Source: Rhizobiaceae bacterium (GTDB lineage: Bacteria > Pseudomonadota > Alphaproteobacteria > Rhizobiales > Rhizobiaceae). From it: a DNA stretch of 64,000 nucleotides. Below are positions 1-7,921 of this stretch, in pieces; positions within the stretch are counted from its first letter, which is position 1, and each line of letters opens with the position of its first letter. The DNA lies in contig JARGOX010000017.1 of NCBI GenBank assembly GCA_029233925.1, positions 84,243-148,242 of the forward strand, read 5' to 3'. The position numbers and the translations under genes were made by a program. The notes under the pieces are model-generated. The model had not been told where the DNA came from, searched no databases, and saw only the letters and a program-made list of their open reading frames with translations.

Positions 1-135
1 TTCAATGAATTTGCCCATGATCGGTTTCGATGGGCAACCTTCGAACAATTCGGCAGAGGCCATTGTAGTCATCCCGGTGGTGGCAAAGCCCAAGGTGGCT
101 GCCAAGCAGGCGATTCTTGACAGATACTGAAACAT
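1..135 (-). CDS. Secreted protein, N-terminal fragment cut by the window edge
   Basis: Only the first 45 residues are visible. They begin at an ATG (133-135, reverse strand) with a strong upstream GGAGGAG ribosome site. The start MFQYLSRIACLAATLGFA followed by a small-residue stretch ending ASA-E looks like a Sec signal peptide, so the product is probably periplasmic. The gene lies just downstream of the FAD-linked oxidase on the same strand, so it may be the binding protein of a transporter for that enzyme's substrate, but this is inference. The family cannot be named from this fragment. Confidence 0.6.
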   Translation of the reverse strand, partial: MFQYLSRIACLAATLGFATTGMTTMASAELFEGCPSKPIMGKFIE

Positions 136-181
136 CCTAACTCTCCTCCCAAGGCGCGCCCTCGGACGCATTATAGCTTTT

Positions 182-1645
182 TCAGACTTCAGGAACCAGT
201 TTTCCCGGGTTCATGATGTTGTTGGGGTCCAGGGCCGTTTTGATGGCGCGCATGACAGCCAGTTGAGATGGCTCCTTGAGCATCGTCATCACGGCCAGTT
301 TGCTTTGCCCAATTCCGTGCTCCGCGCTGAATGATCCGTTCAGCCTGCCAAGCAGGTCAAATGCCGCCTCCTTTGCCGCCTCCAGAGGCAGACTGGCCCA
401 CACCCGGTTTGGGGCGGGTGCCAGGGCGTAATGAAGATTTCCATCGCCCAGGTGCCCCACCGTTATGGGTTGAAACCCCATCTTCGCCGAGGCCTGATCC
501 ATTTCGCCGACAAAATCGGCGACCCTGGACAGCGGCAGGGAGATATCAAGATGATAAGCCGGTCCATTCCCGGTGATCGCTTCCAGGATGGATTCGCGCA
601 TGCGCCAAAGGTCTGCGCGTTGTTTTTCCGACTGAGCGATCATGGCGTCCAGAACCAGTCCGGTTTCCATCAGTTCGCTCAGAAGCGTCATGACCTCATC
701 GCCCAGTTGTGTGCTGCCATCCGGCAACTCCCTTGCGTCAATGGCCCGGCTTGATGCGACCTCGACCAGAATGCCGCATCCCGTGTGATCAGCCAGGGGG
801 CGTTTTATGTCAGGAAACTGGGAACAAATGACGTCAATGGCGTGCTGCGGCATATACTCAAAAGCTTCAACGGCGCTGCCGGTATGGTCCTGCAAGCGGT
901 TTAGAACTTCGGTCGCTGCCGAAAGGGAGGCGACGGATAAAAATGCGGTTACCCGATTGGCCGGTTGCCGAAACATTTTGAACACGGCCGCCGTTATGAC
1001 GCCAAGTGTGCCCTCCGCACCGATGAGCATATCCTTGATGTCGTAGCCTGTATTGTCTTTGCGCAAGCCGGTCAGGGCATTGATGACAGAACCGTCGGGC
1101 ATGACGGCCTCGATGCCCAGACAAAGCTCGCGTGTATTGCCGTAGCGCACCACATTCGACCCGCCGGCATTTGTTGAAAGGTTGCCGCCGACAGTGCAGG
1201 TGCCCTTTGCGCCAAACATCAATGGAAAAATCAGACCGTGTTCCAGCGCTTCCAGTTGCAGGGTTTCCAGAACCATGCCCGCTTCCACAACAATTGTGCG
1301 CCCGGCAGGGTCGAAATTTCTCAGGGCATTCATCCGTGTCAGGGACAGCACGACTGAACGCTTGCCGTCAATCGGCACGCCGCCGCCACACAGGCCCGTG
1401 CCACCGCCCTGCGGAACCACAGCGATACGATTGGCATTGCAATATTGCACGATTTGAGAGACCTGGCTGGTTGAATTCGGCCGCACGACCGCCAGTGCTT
1501 CCGAGGAGAATTGTCCTGTCCAGTCGGTCAGGTAACCTGCCATATCGTGGGTTTCATGCAGCAAATTGGCAGAGCCGACAATGGCACGAAAATGATCCCG
1601 TGCATCATCTGCGATCGTTTTCCTGATCAACTCCACCTGGCTCAA
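182..1645 (-). CDS. FAD-linked 2-hydroxyacid dehydrogenase (GlcD / D-2-hydroxyglutarate dehydrogenase type)
   Basis: The 487-residue protein has the normal length for this family. An N-terminal FAD-binding PCMH-type domain (about residues 45-225) carries the pyrophosphate loop PQGGGTGLCGGGVP. The C-terminal half has the substrate/metal motif GHLGDGNLHY and the signature HGIG near the end. Such enzymes oxidise D-2-hydroxyacids (glycolate, D-lactate, D-2-hydroxyglutarate) and pass electrons to quinone or electron-transfer flavoprotein. The exact substrate cannot be told from sequence. It is divergent from a GntR/FCD regulator with a palindromic operator in between, so it is probably controlled by that regulator. 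A secreted-protein gene follows on the same strand. Confidence 0.9.
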   Translation of the reverse strand: MSQVELIRKTIADDARDHFRAIVGSANLLHETHDMAGYLTDWTGQFSSEALAVVRPNSTSQVSQIVQYCNANRIAVVPQGGGTGLCGGGVPIDGKRSVVLSLTRMNALRNFDPAGRTIVVEAGMVLETLQLEALEHGLIFPLMFGAKGTCTVGGNLSTNAGGSNVVRYGNTRELCLGIEAVMPDGSVINALTGLRKDNTGYDIKDMLIGAEGTLGVITAAVFKMFRQPANRVTAFLSVASLSAATEVLNRLQDHTGSAVEAFEYMPQHAIDVICSQFPDIKRPLADHTGCGILVEVASSRAIDARELPDGSTQLGDEVMTLLSELMETGLVLDAMIAQSEKQRADLWRMRESILEAITGNGPAYHLDISLPLSRVADFVGEMDQASAKMGFQPITVGHLGDGNLHYALAPAPNRVWASLPLEAAKEAAFDLLGRLNGSFSAEHGIGQSKLAVMTMLKEPSQLAVMRAIKTALDPNNIMNPGKLVPEV

Positions 1646-1697
1646 ATATTCTCTCCCTTCAGATGAGGCATGTCATCGTGCTCCCCAATCCGATAAA

Positions 1698-1716
1698 CTA
1701 ACATGTTACATGTAAG
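1698..1716. promoter_or_regulatory. Palindromic operator between the FAD oxidase and GntR genes
   Basis: The 19-base sequence CTAACATGTTACATGTAAG is symmetric about its central base except for one off-axis base pair. It sits in the roughly 100-base divergent intergenic region, 36 bases before the regulator's GTG start and 53 before the oxidase start. This is the expected place and size for the site of the adjacent FCD-type GntR regulator. Binding is inferred. Confidence 0.6.
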
Positions 1717-1751
1717 AATAAATTGTCAAGTCTCAGGTCCGATGTTATCCA

Positions 1752-2447
1752 GTGGGCATGGACAGGACTCTCAAGAAAATCGAACCAGCCATTTCGCTGA
1801 CCGAGGAAACGGCAGATCGCCTCCGCGACGCCATTATCTGGGGCGAGTTGCCTCTGGGGTGCAAGCTGTCGGAGCAACGTCTCGCCGACATGCTTGGGGT
1901 GAGTCGCTCACCCGTCAGGGATGCCCTGGCGACACTTCAATCGGAAGGTCTGGTCAAAGTATCCCCCAAACGCGGGACCTTTGTCTTCACGCCTGATCTC
2001 AAGGTGGTGGACGACCTGTGTGAACACCGGTGCATCCTTGAGACAGCGTCGCTGCGCAAGGCAATTTCATCAAGTGGAGACGTGCTTTTGCAGGGACTGG
2101 GCATGGCTGTTGCCACCATGGAAAAGGCCGTTGCACAAATAGATCGGCCAGGGTTCACCAAGGGCGATATTGAATTTCACAACACGATCATCATATGTGG
2201 CGGCAATCGCTCCATTGCGGCAACCTACCGCCGTACGATCAGCCCACTGATGGCATTGCGGACGCATCTTTTTGTGAGCATGAACGATGCGCTGGATCGA
2301 TCCATGGACGAACATCTGGAATTGATCGAAGCGTGCAGGCGTGGGCAGGCCGATGAAGCCGCAGCCCTTGTAGAGAATCATATCTATCATTTGTCCGAGG
2401 CCTATCGCGCTGCTCTGGCAAAAGAGGCGATGAAGAAGGCCCCATAG
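1752..2447 (+). CDS. GntR-family transcriptional regulator, FCD (FadR/VanR) subfamily
   Basis: The 231-residue protein has an N-terminal winged helix-turn-helix (residues about 15-80; SEQRLADMLGVSRSPVRDAL is the recognition region, followed by the wing RGTFV). An all-helical FCD ligand-binding domain follows, with metal-ligand-type residues in FHNTII and DEHLELIEA. It is divergent from the FAD-linked hydroxyacid dehydrogenase and probably represses that gene and itself, responding to a small carboxylate. The start may be the GTG at 1752 or the ATG at 1758; neither has a strong ribosome site. Confidence 0.88.
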   Translation: MGMDRTLKKIEPAISLTEETADRLRDAIIWGELPLGCKLSEQRLADMLGVSRSPVRDALATLQSEGLVKVSPKRGTFVFTPDLKVVDDLCEHRCILETASLRKAISSSGDVLLQGLGMAVATMEKAVAQIDRPGFTKGDIEFHNTIIICGGNRSIAATYRRTISPLMALRTHLFVSMNDALDRSMDEHLELIEACRRGQADEAAALVENHIYHLSEAYRAALAKEAMKKAP

Positions 2448-2662
2448 GGTTACTTTGACAAACTGATGCAAACCGGCTGACAATCGCGCCATTCAGTCTC
2501 GAAAATAACAGCTGAGAACAAAAGTGCTGGTCCCCCAAATTTACATGCGCCGATACCTTGAATGGAGGCTAGTGCTCTGTATAGCATGGAGCTTTCCAAT
2601 GAATTGGTCGGCGACTAAAATCCTGGGGCGATGGTATGAATATTGGTTATCCGGCGAAAGAG

Positions 2663-3370
2663 ATGAAGCAGGCAACAATTGGCGCCATGCGTATGGGTTT
2701 GTTGTGCTGTAGCGCGCTCACACTCTCTTTGACTGCTGTTGAAGCCCAAGAAATTGTGGAGCCAGGTTTTGGAGGCGCCTTTTGGGGCTTTCATCTCAAT
2801 CATATCCTCAGTCAGGATCTTGATGGGTCGTGTGTTGCCGTTTCAGGTACGTGTCCCGATGGTTCGGCCTCCTTCAGCTCCAACGAAAAAGGCTGGGGAG
2901 GCGGTGTTCTCGCCGGATACAATTGGGAGTACGGCCCAATGGTCCTGGGCCTGGAAAGCGACATTTCATTTGGCAATCTGAACGACGACCTGTTTTTCAA
3001 TAGCAAAAACAGCGGCACGGTGAGCAGTGACAGCACTTGGTCGGCTGGTTTGCGTGCCAAGGCGGGCATCGTTCCTGTGCCCGATCTGTGGGTTTACGGG
3101 ATTGGCGGCATCGCGGTATCTTACTTTGAAGATCAGCTCGAAAGCCGGCCGGATGTCGGTGCTACGACGCTGAATTCACTGAATGAAATTTACACGGGAT
3201 ATTCTGTCGGTGCAGGTGTTGAACTTTAGACTGAGTTGAATTTTCGGATCAGTTTTGACTATTTGTACACGGACTTTGCATCGCAAACGGTGACGCAAAA
3301 CGGGCTGACCACGCGGTTCGATCATGACCGGCAGGAGCTCCGGGTCGGGCTGAAATTTCCGCTCAATTGA
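2663..3370 (+). pseudogene. Outer-membrane beta-barrel protein (Omp25/OmpW-like porin family), interrupted by an in-frame amber stop
   Basis: From the ATG at 2663 (preceded by GAAAGAG) the product starts with a signal peptide ending VEAQE, then beta-barrel sequence typical of rhizobial Omp25/Omp31-like proteins (WGGGVLAGYNWEYGPMVLGL, WSAGLRAKAGIV). After 188 codons, at VGAGVEL, a TAG codon occurs at 3227-3229. The same frame continues for 46 codons with the expected C-terminal strands (SFDYLYTDFAS, RQELRVGLKFPLN) to a TGA at 3368. A barrel lacking its last strands should not be inserted by the BAM machinery, so this is probably a recent nonsense mutation or a sequencing error. An upstream in-frame ATG at 2636 exists but would bury the signal peptide. 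Confidence 0.8.
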
Positions 3371-3455
3371 GAAAGAGCAGGGCGAGGGCATCTGAAAAAG
3401 CCAAATATCGCCCATGCTTGCTTGCAACAAAAATTTCCCATGAAGGAACCCCAAC

Positions 3456-4055
3456 ATGGGATTTCTAGATGGTTTTGCGGCCAAAACACGCAGCTTTGAA
3501 CTTCGTCCGATGCGTAAGGCTGACATCACCGTAGCGTTTGGTCAGTGGCTCTCTGATCCTGAAGTGGCGCAAGCCCTCAACACCAGACCGCAGGTCTTCG
3601 ATCAGGCGGAGTTGGCGAGATATGTCGAGAATTTCAACCACTCGGACAGAGCCATCCTTGGGCTGTTTGAGCGACATACCGCAAGCCATATGGGCCTATC
3701 TACCGCCGTTCTTTCTGACAACAAACGTCATGTTCTGATCAACATGCTGATCGCAAAGGGTGCCCGGCATGGCTCCAAGCTGATGGAAATGCCGTTGATC
3801 TGGCTAAAGGTCTTTGACACCCTGTTTTATGATCGGGACCTGCAGTCTGCCGTTGCCTCCGTCCGGTCGGACAATCGCCCTATGTTGACCTATCTGCATT
3901 GGTCCGGTTGGCAATTGGCCGGAAACAATCTTGCCACGCAACGGGCTGCAAAAGATAAACCGACCATATTGCGTTTCAGGATTACAAAAGATCTATATTC
4001 GAAACGATGGCAGGATTCACCCTTGCGGAAGGTCGACGAAGATCACACACTGTGA
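3456..4055 (+). CDS. GNAT-fold N-acetyltransferase-like protein
   Basis: The 199-residue protein starts at an ATG preceded by AAGGAA. The order of elements resembles the GNAT fold: an N-terminal strand with FELRPMRKADI, a helical section (DPEVAQALNTRP, DQAELARYVENF), a central strand, and a C-terminal RSDNRPMLTYLHWSGWQ segment like the 'N..s...y.k.GF' region of acetyltransferases. The acetyl-CoA-binding R/QxxGxG/A motif is poorly conserved (GARHGSKLM is the best match). Substrate is unknown. It stands alone between a broken porin gene and a broken dehydrogenase gene. Confidence 0.65.
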   Translation: MGFLDGFAAKTRSFELRPMRKADITVAFGQWLSDPEVAQALNTRPQVFDQAELARYVENFNHSDRAILGLFERHTASHMGLSTAVLSDNKRHVLINMLIAKGARHGSKLMEMPLIWLKVFDTLFYDRDLQSAVASVRSDNRPMLTYLHWSGWQLAGNNLATQRAAKDKPTILRFRITKDLYSKRWQDSPLRKVDEDHTL

Positions 4056-4120
4056 CGTTTCCATCTCCTGTTCATTGCGGTAACGCCATAACAGGGTGGT
4101 TTTGACCAAAGAGGAAAATC

Positions 4121-4314
4121 ATGCATCAGGGTAAAACAATCATTGTCACGGGCGTCGCATCTGGCATCGGTGCCGAAACCTGCAAGTTGCTGAAGTCGCA
4201 AGGCACATTGCGCCGGTGGTATCCTTTGCCCTGAGTGATCGCGCCAATTGGATGCGCGGCGCAAAGCTGACAGCCGATGGCGGCATGTCGAGCCATATCC
4301 TGAGCAATATGTAA
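4121..4314 (+). pseudogene. Short-chain dehydrogenase/reductase remnant with large internal deletion
   Basis: The 5' end encodes a normal SDR start, with GAGGAAAATC before the ATG and the cofactor motif TIIVTGVASGIGAETCKLL. At about 4200-4206 the reading frame jumps directly to a normal SDR C-terminus in another frame (HIAPVVSFALSDRANWMRGA, then KLTADGGMSSHILSNM and TAA). About 170-190 residues expected in between, including the YxxxK active site, are missing and the frame is lost. The remaining sequence cannot encode an enzyme. Confidence 0.9.
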
Positions 4315-4462
4315 GGATTCTGCATACAGGTACTTTGAATTGCCTGGCCGGGGCTGGAAAAAGATCATGCTGGAAAAAGATCATGCTATGAGGCCGTGGC
4401 TGAAATGCGCGCTGAGCCATAGACAATATAGGCGCCGGCAGGACTTTTGGTGGAGTAAGTAA

Positions 4463-5644
4463 ATGGTAAAACTGGGCACTGACATCATCGGCGAAAGCGG
4501 ATTGCCACCTTTCTTTCAATTGGCAAATGCTGATGAAGTGGCCATTGATGCGCCGCAAAATCGCAAGGGGGATGCGCTGCGAACCTGGGTTCGCTCGCTC
4601 TCGGGCTTCCAGAAGGAAGCCCTGGTGCGTTCAGCCAGGACAGGCTTGACATGGCGACTCGTCTCCGATGAGGGGCCTTATCTCAACGGTCATGATGCAG
4701 CCCCATGCCCATTGGCCTTTCTGTCCACCGGCATGGCCGCAAGTTTCATGAATGAAATTCTCGCCCTGGCCAAAATCCAGGGCATTGAGATCCGCAAGCT
4801 GAAACTGATCCAGGACAATTACTACACGATGAAGGGCTCGATGCCGAAGCGCACCATGATCGGTGGCGCTGAAAACATCGATCTGCAGGTTGAGATCGAC
4901 TGCGATCTTGATGATGCGGCGCTGAATGAATTCCTGATCAATGCGACCTATGCATCGCCGCTCAATGGCCTGATGCGGGGACAATTGGAAAGCCTTTTCA
5001 AGCTGGGCAAGAACGGCATTGAACTGCCGACGGCCAAGGTCGCGGAAATCGAAGGGACATTGTTTCCTGATCCGGGCAATCATTTTGCCCGGTCCGTGCC
5101 ACAGGGCAACGATCTCATCTTGATGGAGCCGGTTGGTCCAACCCCCAAAAAGGATGTGGTGATGGGCACGAAGTCGGGTGGATCAAGCCTGGCGGATGAA
5201 CAGGATCGCCGGCTCAATATCGGGGCCGTGGCTGTCTTGCGCGCGGATGGCATCAAGGACATCCAGCAGATGCAATACTCGCCCTATGGGACAAGTTTTC
5301 GCTTCCTGAGTTCCGAAGACGGACGCGCGCCTGATGCCAATACACTGATCTCGGCAGGCATAGCCTTTTGTTTCATGACCCAGTTTGGACGGTTTGTATC
5401 CATGCTGAAACTTGACCTGCCGGACTACCGTATCGTGCAGGACACGCATTTCAGCCCTGGCGGTGCAAGTGGCGGAACCGGCAAGGCCGGTGAAGCCGAT
5501 CCCATCGAGACCCATGTCTATCTTGAAACGTCCGAATCCGACGAGACAGCGCAGGAGATGCTTGATATTTCCGAACAGACCTGCTTTCTGCATGCCTTCT
5601 GCCGCACCGATCTCAAGACCAGATTGAAAGTTGTCAGAGTGTGA
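4463..5644 (+). CDS. Tandem OsmC-like domain protein
   Basis: The 393-residue protein contains two segments resembling the OsmC/Ohr fold. The first (about residues 55-190) has the redox-cysteine-type helix AAPCPLAFLSTGMAASF and a region with SPLNGLMRGQLESLFKL. The second (about 245-390) has ANTLISAGIAFCFMTQFGRF and a C-terminal TCFLHAFC. OsmC proteins are cysteine-dependent hydroperoxide reductases that work as dimers, so a tandem protein could form the dimer within one chain. The substrate is not known. The upstream ATG is preceded by GGTGGAGTAAGTAA. It is flanked by an SDR remnant and a tartrate dehydrogenase gene on the opposite strand. Confidence 0.65.
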   Translation: MVKLGTDIIGESGLPPFFQLANADEVAIDAPQNRKGDALRTWVRSLSGFQKEALVRSARTGLTWRLVSDEGPYLNGHDAAPCPLAFLSTGMAASFMNEILALAKIQGIEIRKLKLIQDNYYTMKGSMPKRTMIGGAENIDLQVEIDCDLDDAALNEFLINATYASPLNGLMRGQLESLFKLGKNGIELPTAKVAEIEGTLFPDPGNHFARSVPQGNDLILMEPVGPTPKKDVVMGTKSGGSSLADEQDRRLNIGAVAVLRADGIKDIQQMQYSPYGTSFRFLSSEDGRAPDANTLISAGIAFCFMTQFGRFVSMLKLDLPDYRIVQDTHFSPGGASGGTGKAGEADPIETHVYLETSESDETAQEMLDISEQTCFLHAFCRTDLKTRLKVVRV

Positions 5645-5696
5645 TCGCATCGGCGTTTGATGGCGCCGGGGAGCCGATAGAGAAGGCGGGTTGTCT

Positions 5697-6770
5697 TTAA
5701 ATATTGGAACTGCGGATCGCGCCGATCACGGCCTCTGTCACCTCCTTGGTCTTTGCTGTCCCGCCAACATCCGGCGTTGTGATGCCCTTCGCGCAAACGT
5801 GCTCCACAGCACGCATCAAACGCGCTGCGGCATCCGCTTCGCCCAGATGTTCAAGCATCTGGACAGCGGTCCAGAAGGCCGCGACCGGATTTGCGATGCC
5901 CTTGCCGGTGATGTCAAAGGCCGATCCATGGATCGGCTCGAACATCGAGGGAAAAAGTCCCTCGGGATTGATATTGGCGGTGGGCGCCACGCCAAGGGAT
6001 CCGGCCAGTGCGCCTGCGAGATCGGACAGGATGTCCGCATGCAGGTTGGTGGCAACGATCGTATCAAGGCTTTGTGGATTCAGTGTCATGCGGACGGTCA
6101 TTGCATCGACCAACATCTTGTCCCATGTCACATCCGGGAAATCCTCTGCGACTTCGGCGGCAATCTCGTCCCACAGGACCATGCCGTGCCGCTGCGCGTT
6201 GGATTTCGTCACCACGGTCAGAAATTTGCGCGGGCGCGATTGCGCCATCCTGAAGGCATATCGCATGATACGCTCAACACCGACCCGGGTGAAGATCGAC
6301 ACTTCCGTTGCCACCTCTTGCGGGTGGCCGCGATGGGCACGTCCGCCGATGCCGGAATATTCGCCTTCCGAGTTCTCGCGAATGATCACCCAGTCGAGAT
6401 CCCCTGGACCGACATTGGCCAAAGGCGTCTTGATGCCGGGTATGATTTTGGTCGGGCGGACATTGGCATATTGGTCAAGGCCCTGGCAGATTGGCAGGCG
6501 AAGACCCCACAGCGTGATGTGATCGGGCACATCCGGAGCGCCGACTGCGCCGAAAAAGATCGCATCAAAGGGTTTGAGCTGCTCGAGACCATTGGCCGGC
6601 ATCATCTCCCCATGCTTCTTGTAAAACTGTGAACCCCAGTCAAACGTTTGAACATCCAGAGCAAAGCCGCCATCCCGCCGCTCGACAGCCGCAAGAACCT
6701 GCAGCCCGGCTTCGATCACCTCCGGACCAATGCCGTCCGCTGGAATGGCTGCAATCGTGTAGGTCTTCAT
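5697..6770 (-). CDS. ttuC: Tartrate dehydrogenase/decarboxylase (isocitrate/isopropylmalate dehydrogenase family)
   Basis: The start is the ATG at 6770 (MKTYTIAAIPADGIGPEV), with GGGAGATC upstream, giving 357 residues. The family's NAD-binding and metal-binding signatures are present: IIRENSEGEYSGIGGR, the catalytic K in TVVTKSNAQRHG, and NLHADILSDLAGALAGSLG with FEPIHGSAFDI. The sequence pattern fits TtuC/tartrate dehydrogenase, which oxidises and decarboxylates tartrate or D-malate with NAD and Mn2+/Mg2+. D-malate or isopropylmalate activity remains possible. The reading frame is open further upstream to 6986, but that extension has no family similarity. Confidence 0.88.
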   Translation of the reverse strand: MKTYTIAAIPADGIGPEVIEAGLQVLAAVERRDGGFALDVQTFDWGSQFYKKHGEMMPANGLEQLKPFDAIFFGAVGAPDVPDHITLWGLRLPICQGLDQYANVRPTKIIPGIKTPLANVGPGDLDWVIIRENSEGEYSGIGGRAHRGHPQEVATEVSIFTRVGVERIMRYAFRMAQSRPRKFLTVVTKSNAQRHGMVLWDEIAAEVAEDFPDVTWDKMLVDAMTVRMTLNPQSLDTIVATNLHADILSDLAGALAGSLGVAPTANINPEGLFPSMFEPIHGSAFDITGKGIANPVAAFWTAVQMLEHLGEADAAARLMRAVEHVCAKGITTPDVGGTAKTKEVTEAVIGAIRSSNI

Positions 6771-6957
6771 TGGTGGCGATCTCCCTGAATGATACGTGGC
6801 GGCTGCCCATGCGGGTTGGCGCTGCCGCCTGCCAATGACTTCTATCAAGTCGTCTGTTTTTATACAAAGATATCGCCCCGGCATCTTCAGGACTCGGCGA
6901 TTTATGGAATTGGTCATGCCACAATGTCTTTTGAAAATGCCGTCATCTTCAAGGGTT

Positions 6958-7007
6958 GCGTGACACCGGTTGCTACCCGAATGCACTTGAAATGGTTGGT
7001 GTCACGC
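6958..7007. repeat. 10-base perfect inverted repeat with 30-base spacer
   Basis: GCGTGACACC at 6958-6967 is matched by GGTGTCACGC at 6998-7007. The repeat lies in the gap between the tartrate dehydrogenase start and a pseudogene. It has no U-tract and a long loop, so it does not look like an intrinsic terminator. It could be a regulator-binding pair or part of a vanished element. The rest of 6771-7061 shows no gene. Confidence 0.55.
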
Positions 7008-7061
7008 TGATAGTTTGCCAGGTGTTTGCGCCATCCCATTTGAACCAGGAAAAGCTGATTG

Positions 7062-7529
7062 ATGAAAAAACCGGCCGCCGTCAAAGCGCTGGAAGACCTG
7101 GGGCGGGTCCGCCTGTCAAAATCCTTCTTCATGCGCGACATGCTCTAGCGTCAACCAGTTCGGCAATGAGAACAATCTGTCCTGCGCCAGCAATGAGAAA
7201 AACCACGCCGCTCATATCTTTGATTATCGCGATGCCGATGGCTGCTGTGGCGCAACAGCCTCCATCGTGGTCAACAGTTTCATCGATTATTACGAAAAAC
7301 TCACCATTGGCAGGCGATGGCCTGGTGGATCCACGATCATCTGCCGCCAACCGATCTCTGCTTCTTCCCCAAACTCGCCGCTTTCAACATCACATGGCAT
7401 GAGAAGCCCACCCGCACGATCAAGAGCTATGCAAAGCCGATGGGAACGCTGACCAAACCGGGAATGAGCAATTTTGAAGGGTCGCATGAAGAGGGCTACG
7501 CAGATTTCCTCGCGATGGTGTCGAGCTAA
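7062..7529 (+). pseudogene. Degraded gene, resembles peptidase M15-like/DUF proteins
   Basis: Pieces of one protein are recognisable in different frames. An N-terminus MKKPAAVKALEDLGRVRLSK (7062-7148) ends at TAG right after the segment SFFMRDML. A middle part around 7150-7300 reads VNQFGNENNLSCASNEKNHA and then HIFDYRDADGCCGATASIVV. A C-terminus in another frame (7317-7529) reads MAWWIHDHLPPTDLCFFPKL and later GTLTKPGMSNFEGSHEEGYA. I recall the N-terminal pattern from alphaproteobacterial proteins with an M15/hedgehog-like fold (H/D residues in HAAHIFDYRDAD would fit a metal site), but the assignment is tentative. At least one internal deletion and two frame changes make it non-functional. 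Confidence 0.75.
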
Positions 7530-7921
7530 TTGTTTGATCCAAAAAGGGCTGTGGGGAGTATTTATGGTTGCTTGAATTCAGACCATGTTTTTAAAGTCTG
7601 AAAGACAATGACCACAATAGAAAATATGGTGCCCTGGAAAACGAAGAAGCCGTTTCTGAACGGGCTGGGTAAAACTTGGAGAGCTGATGCATTCAGAAAT
7701 TTTGGGCAATAATTTTCGAATGCCATTCGTTTGGGTAAAAGAGCATCGATGCTTGCGTTCTGATCAGGCAAAAAAACAGCGAAGTGCAAAATATGCTGCG
7801 TCAATTGCCTTGACAAGTGTCTTTGCCTTTCGGCTTGTATGCCAAGAAGACAATTCATTTTGAGAATGTCGTCTAAGATATTTTGGCCCTCAGGATGGGC
7901 AGTCTACCAAGGAAGGCATTC
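7530..7921. other. Intergenic region, no gene seen
   Basis: About 390 bases, relatively AT-rich compared with the neighbours. I see no convincing coding sequence or RNA. The AAGGAAGG just before 7922 is the ribosome site of the next gene. Confidence 0.5.

Noticed and set aside
3227..3229. Programmed stop-codon readthrough or pyrrolysine in the porin
   Set aside because: No structural signal is visible after the codon, and outer-membrane proteins are not known for this; a mutation or error is simpler.
5691..6632. A 313-codon forward open frame
   Set aside because: Antisense shadow of the tartrate dehydrogenase; rich in Cys/His/Arg and without family similarity.
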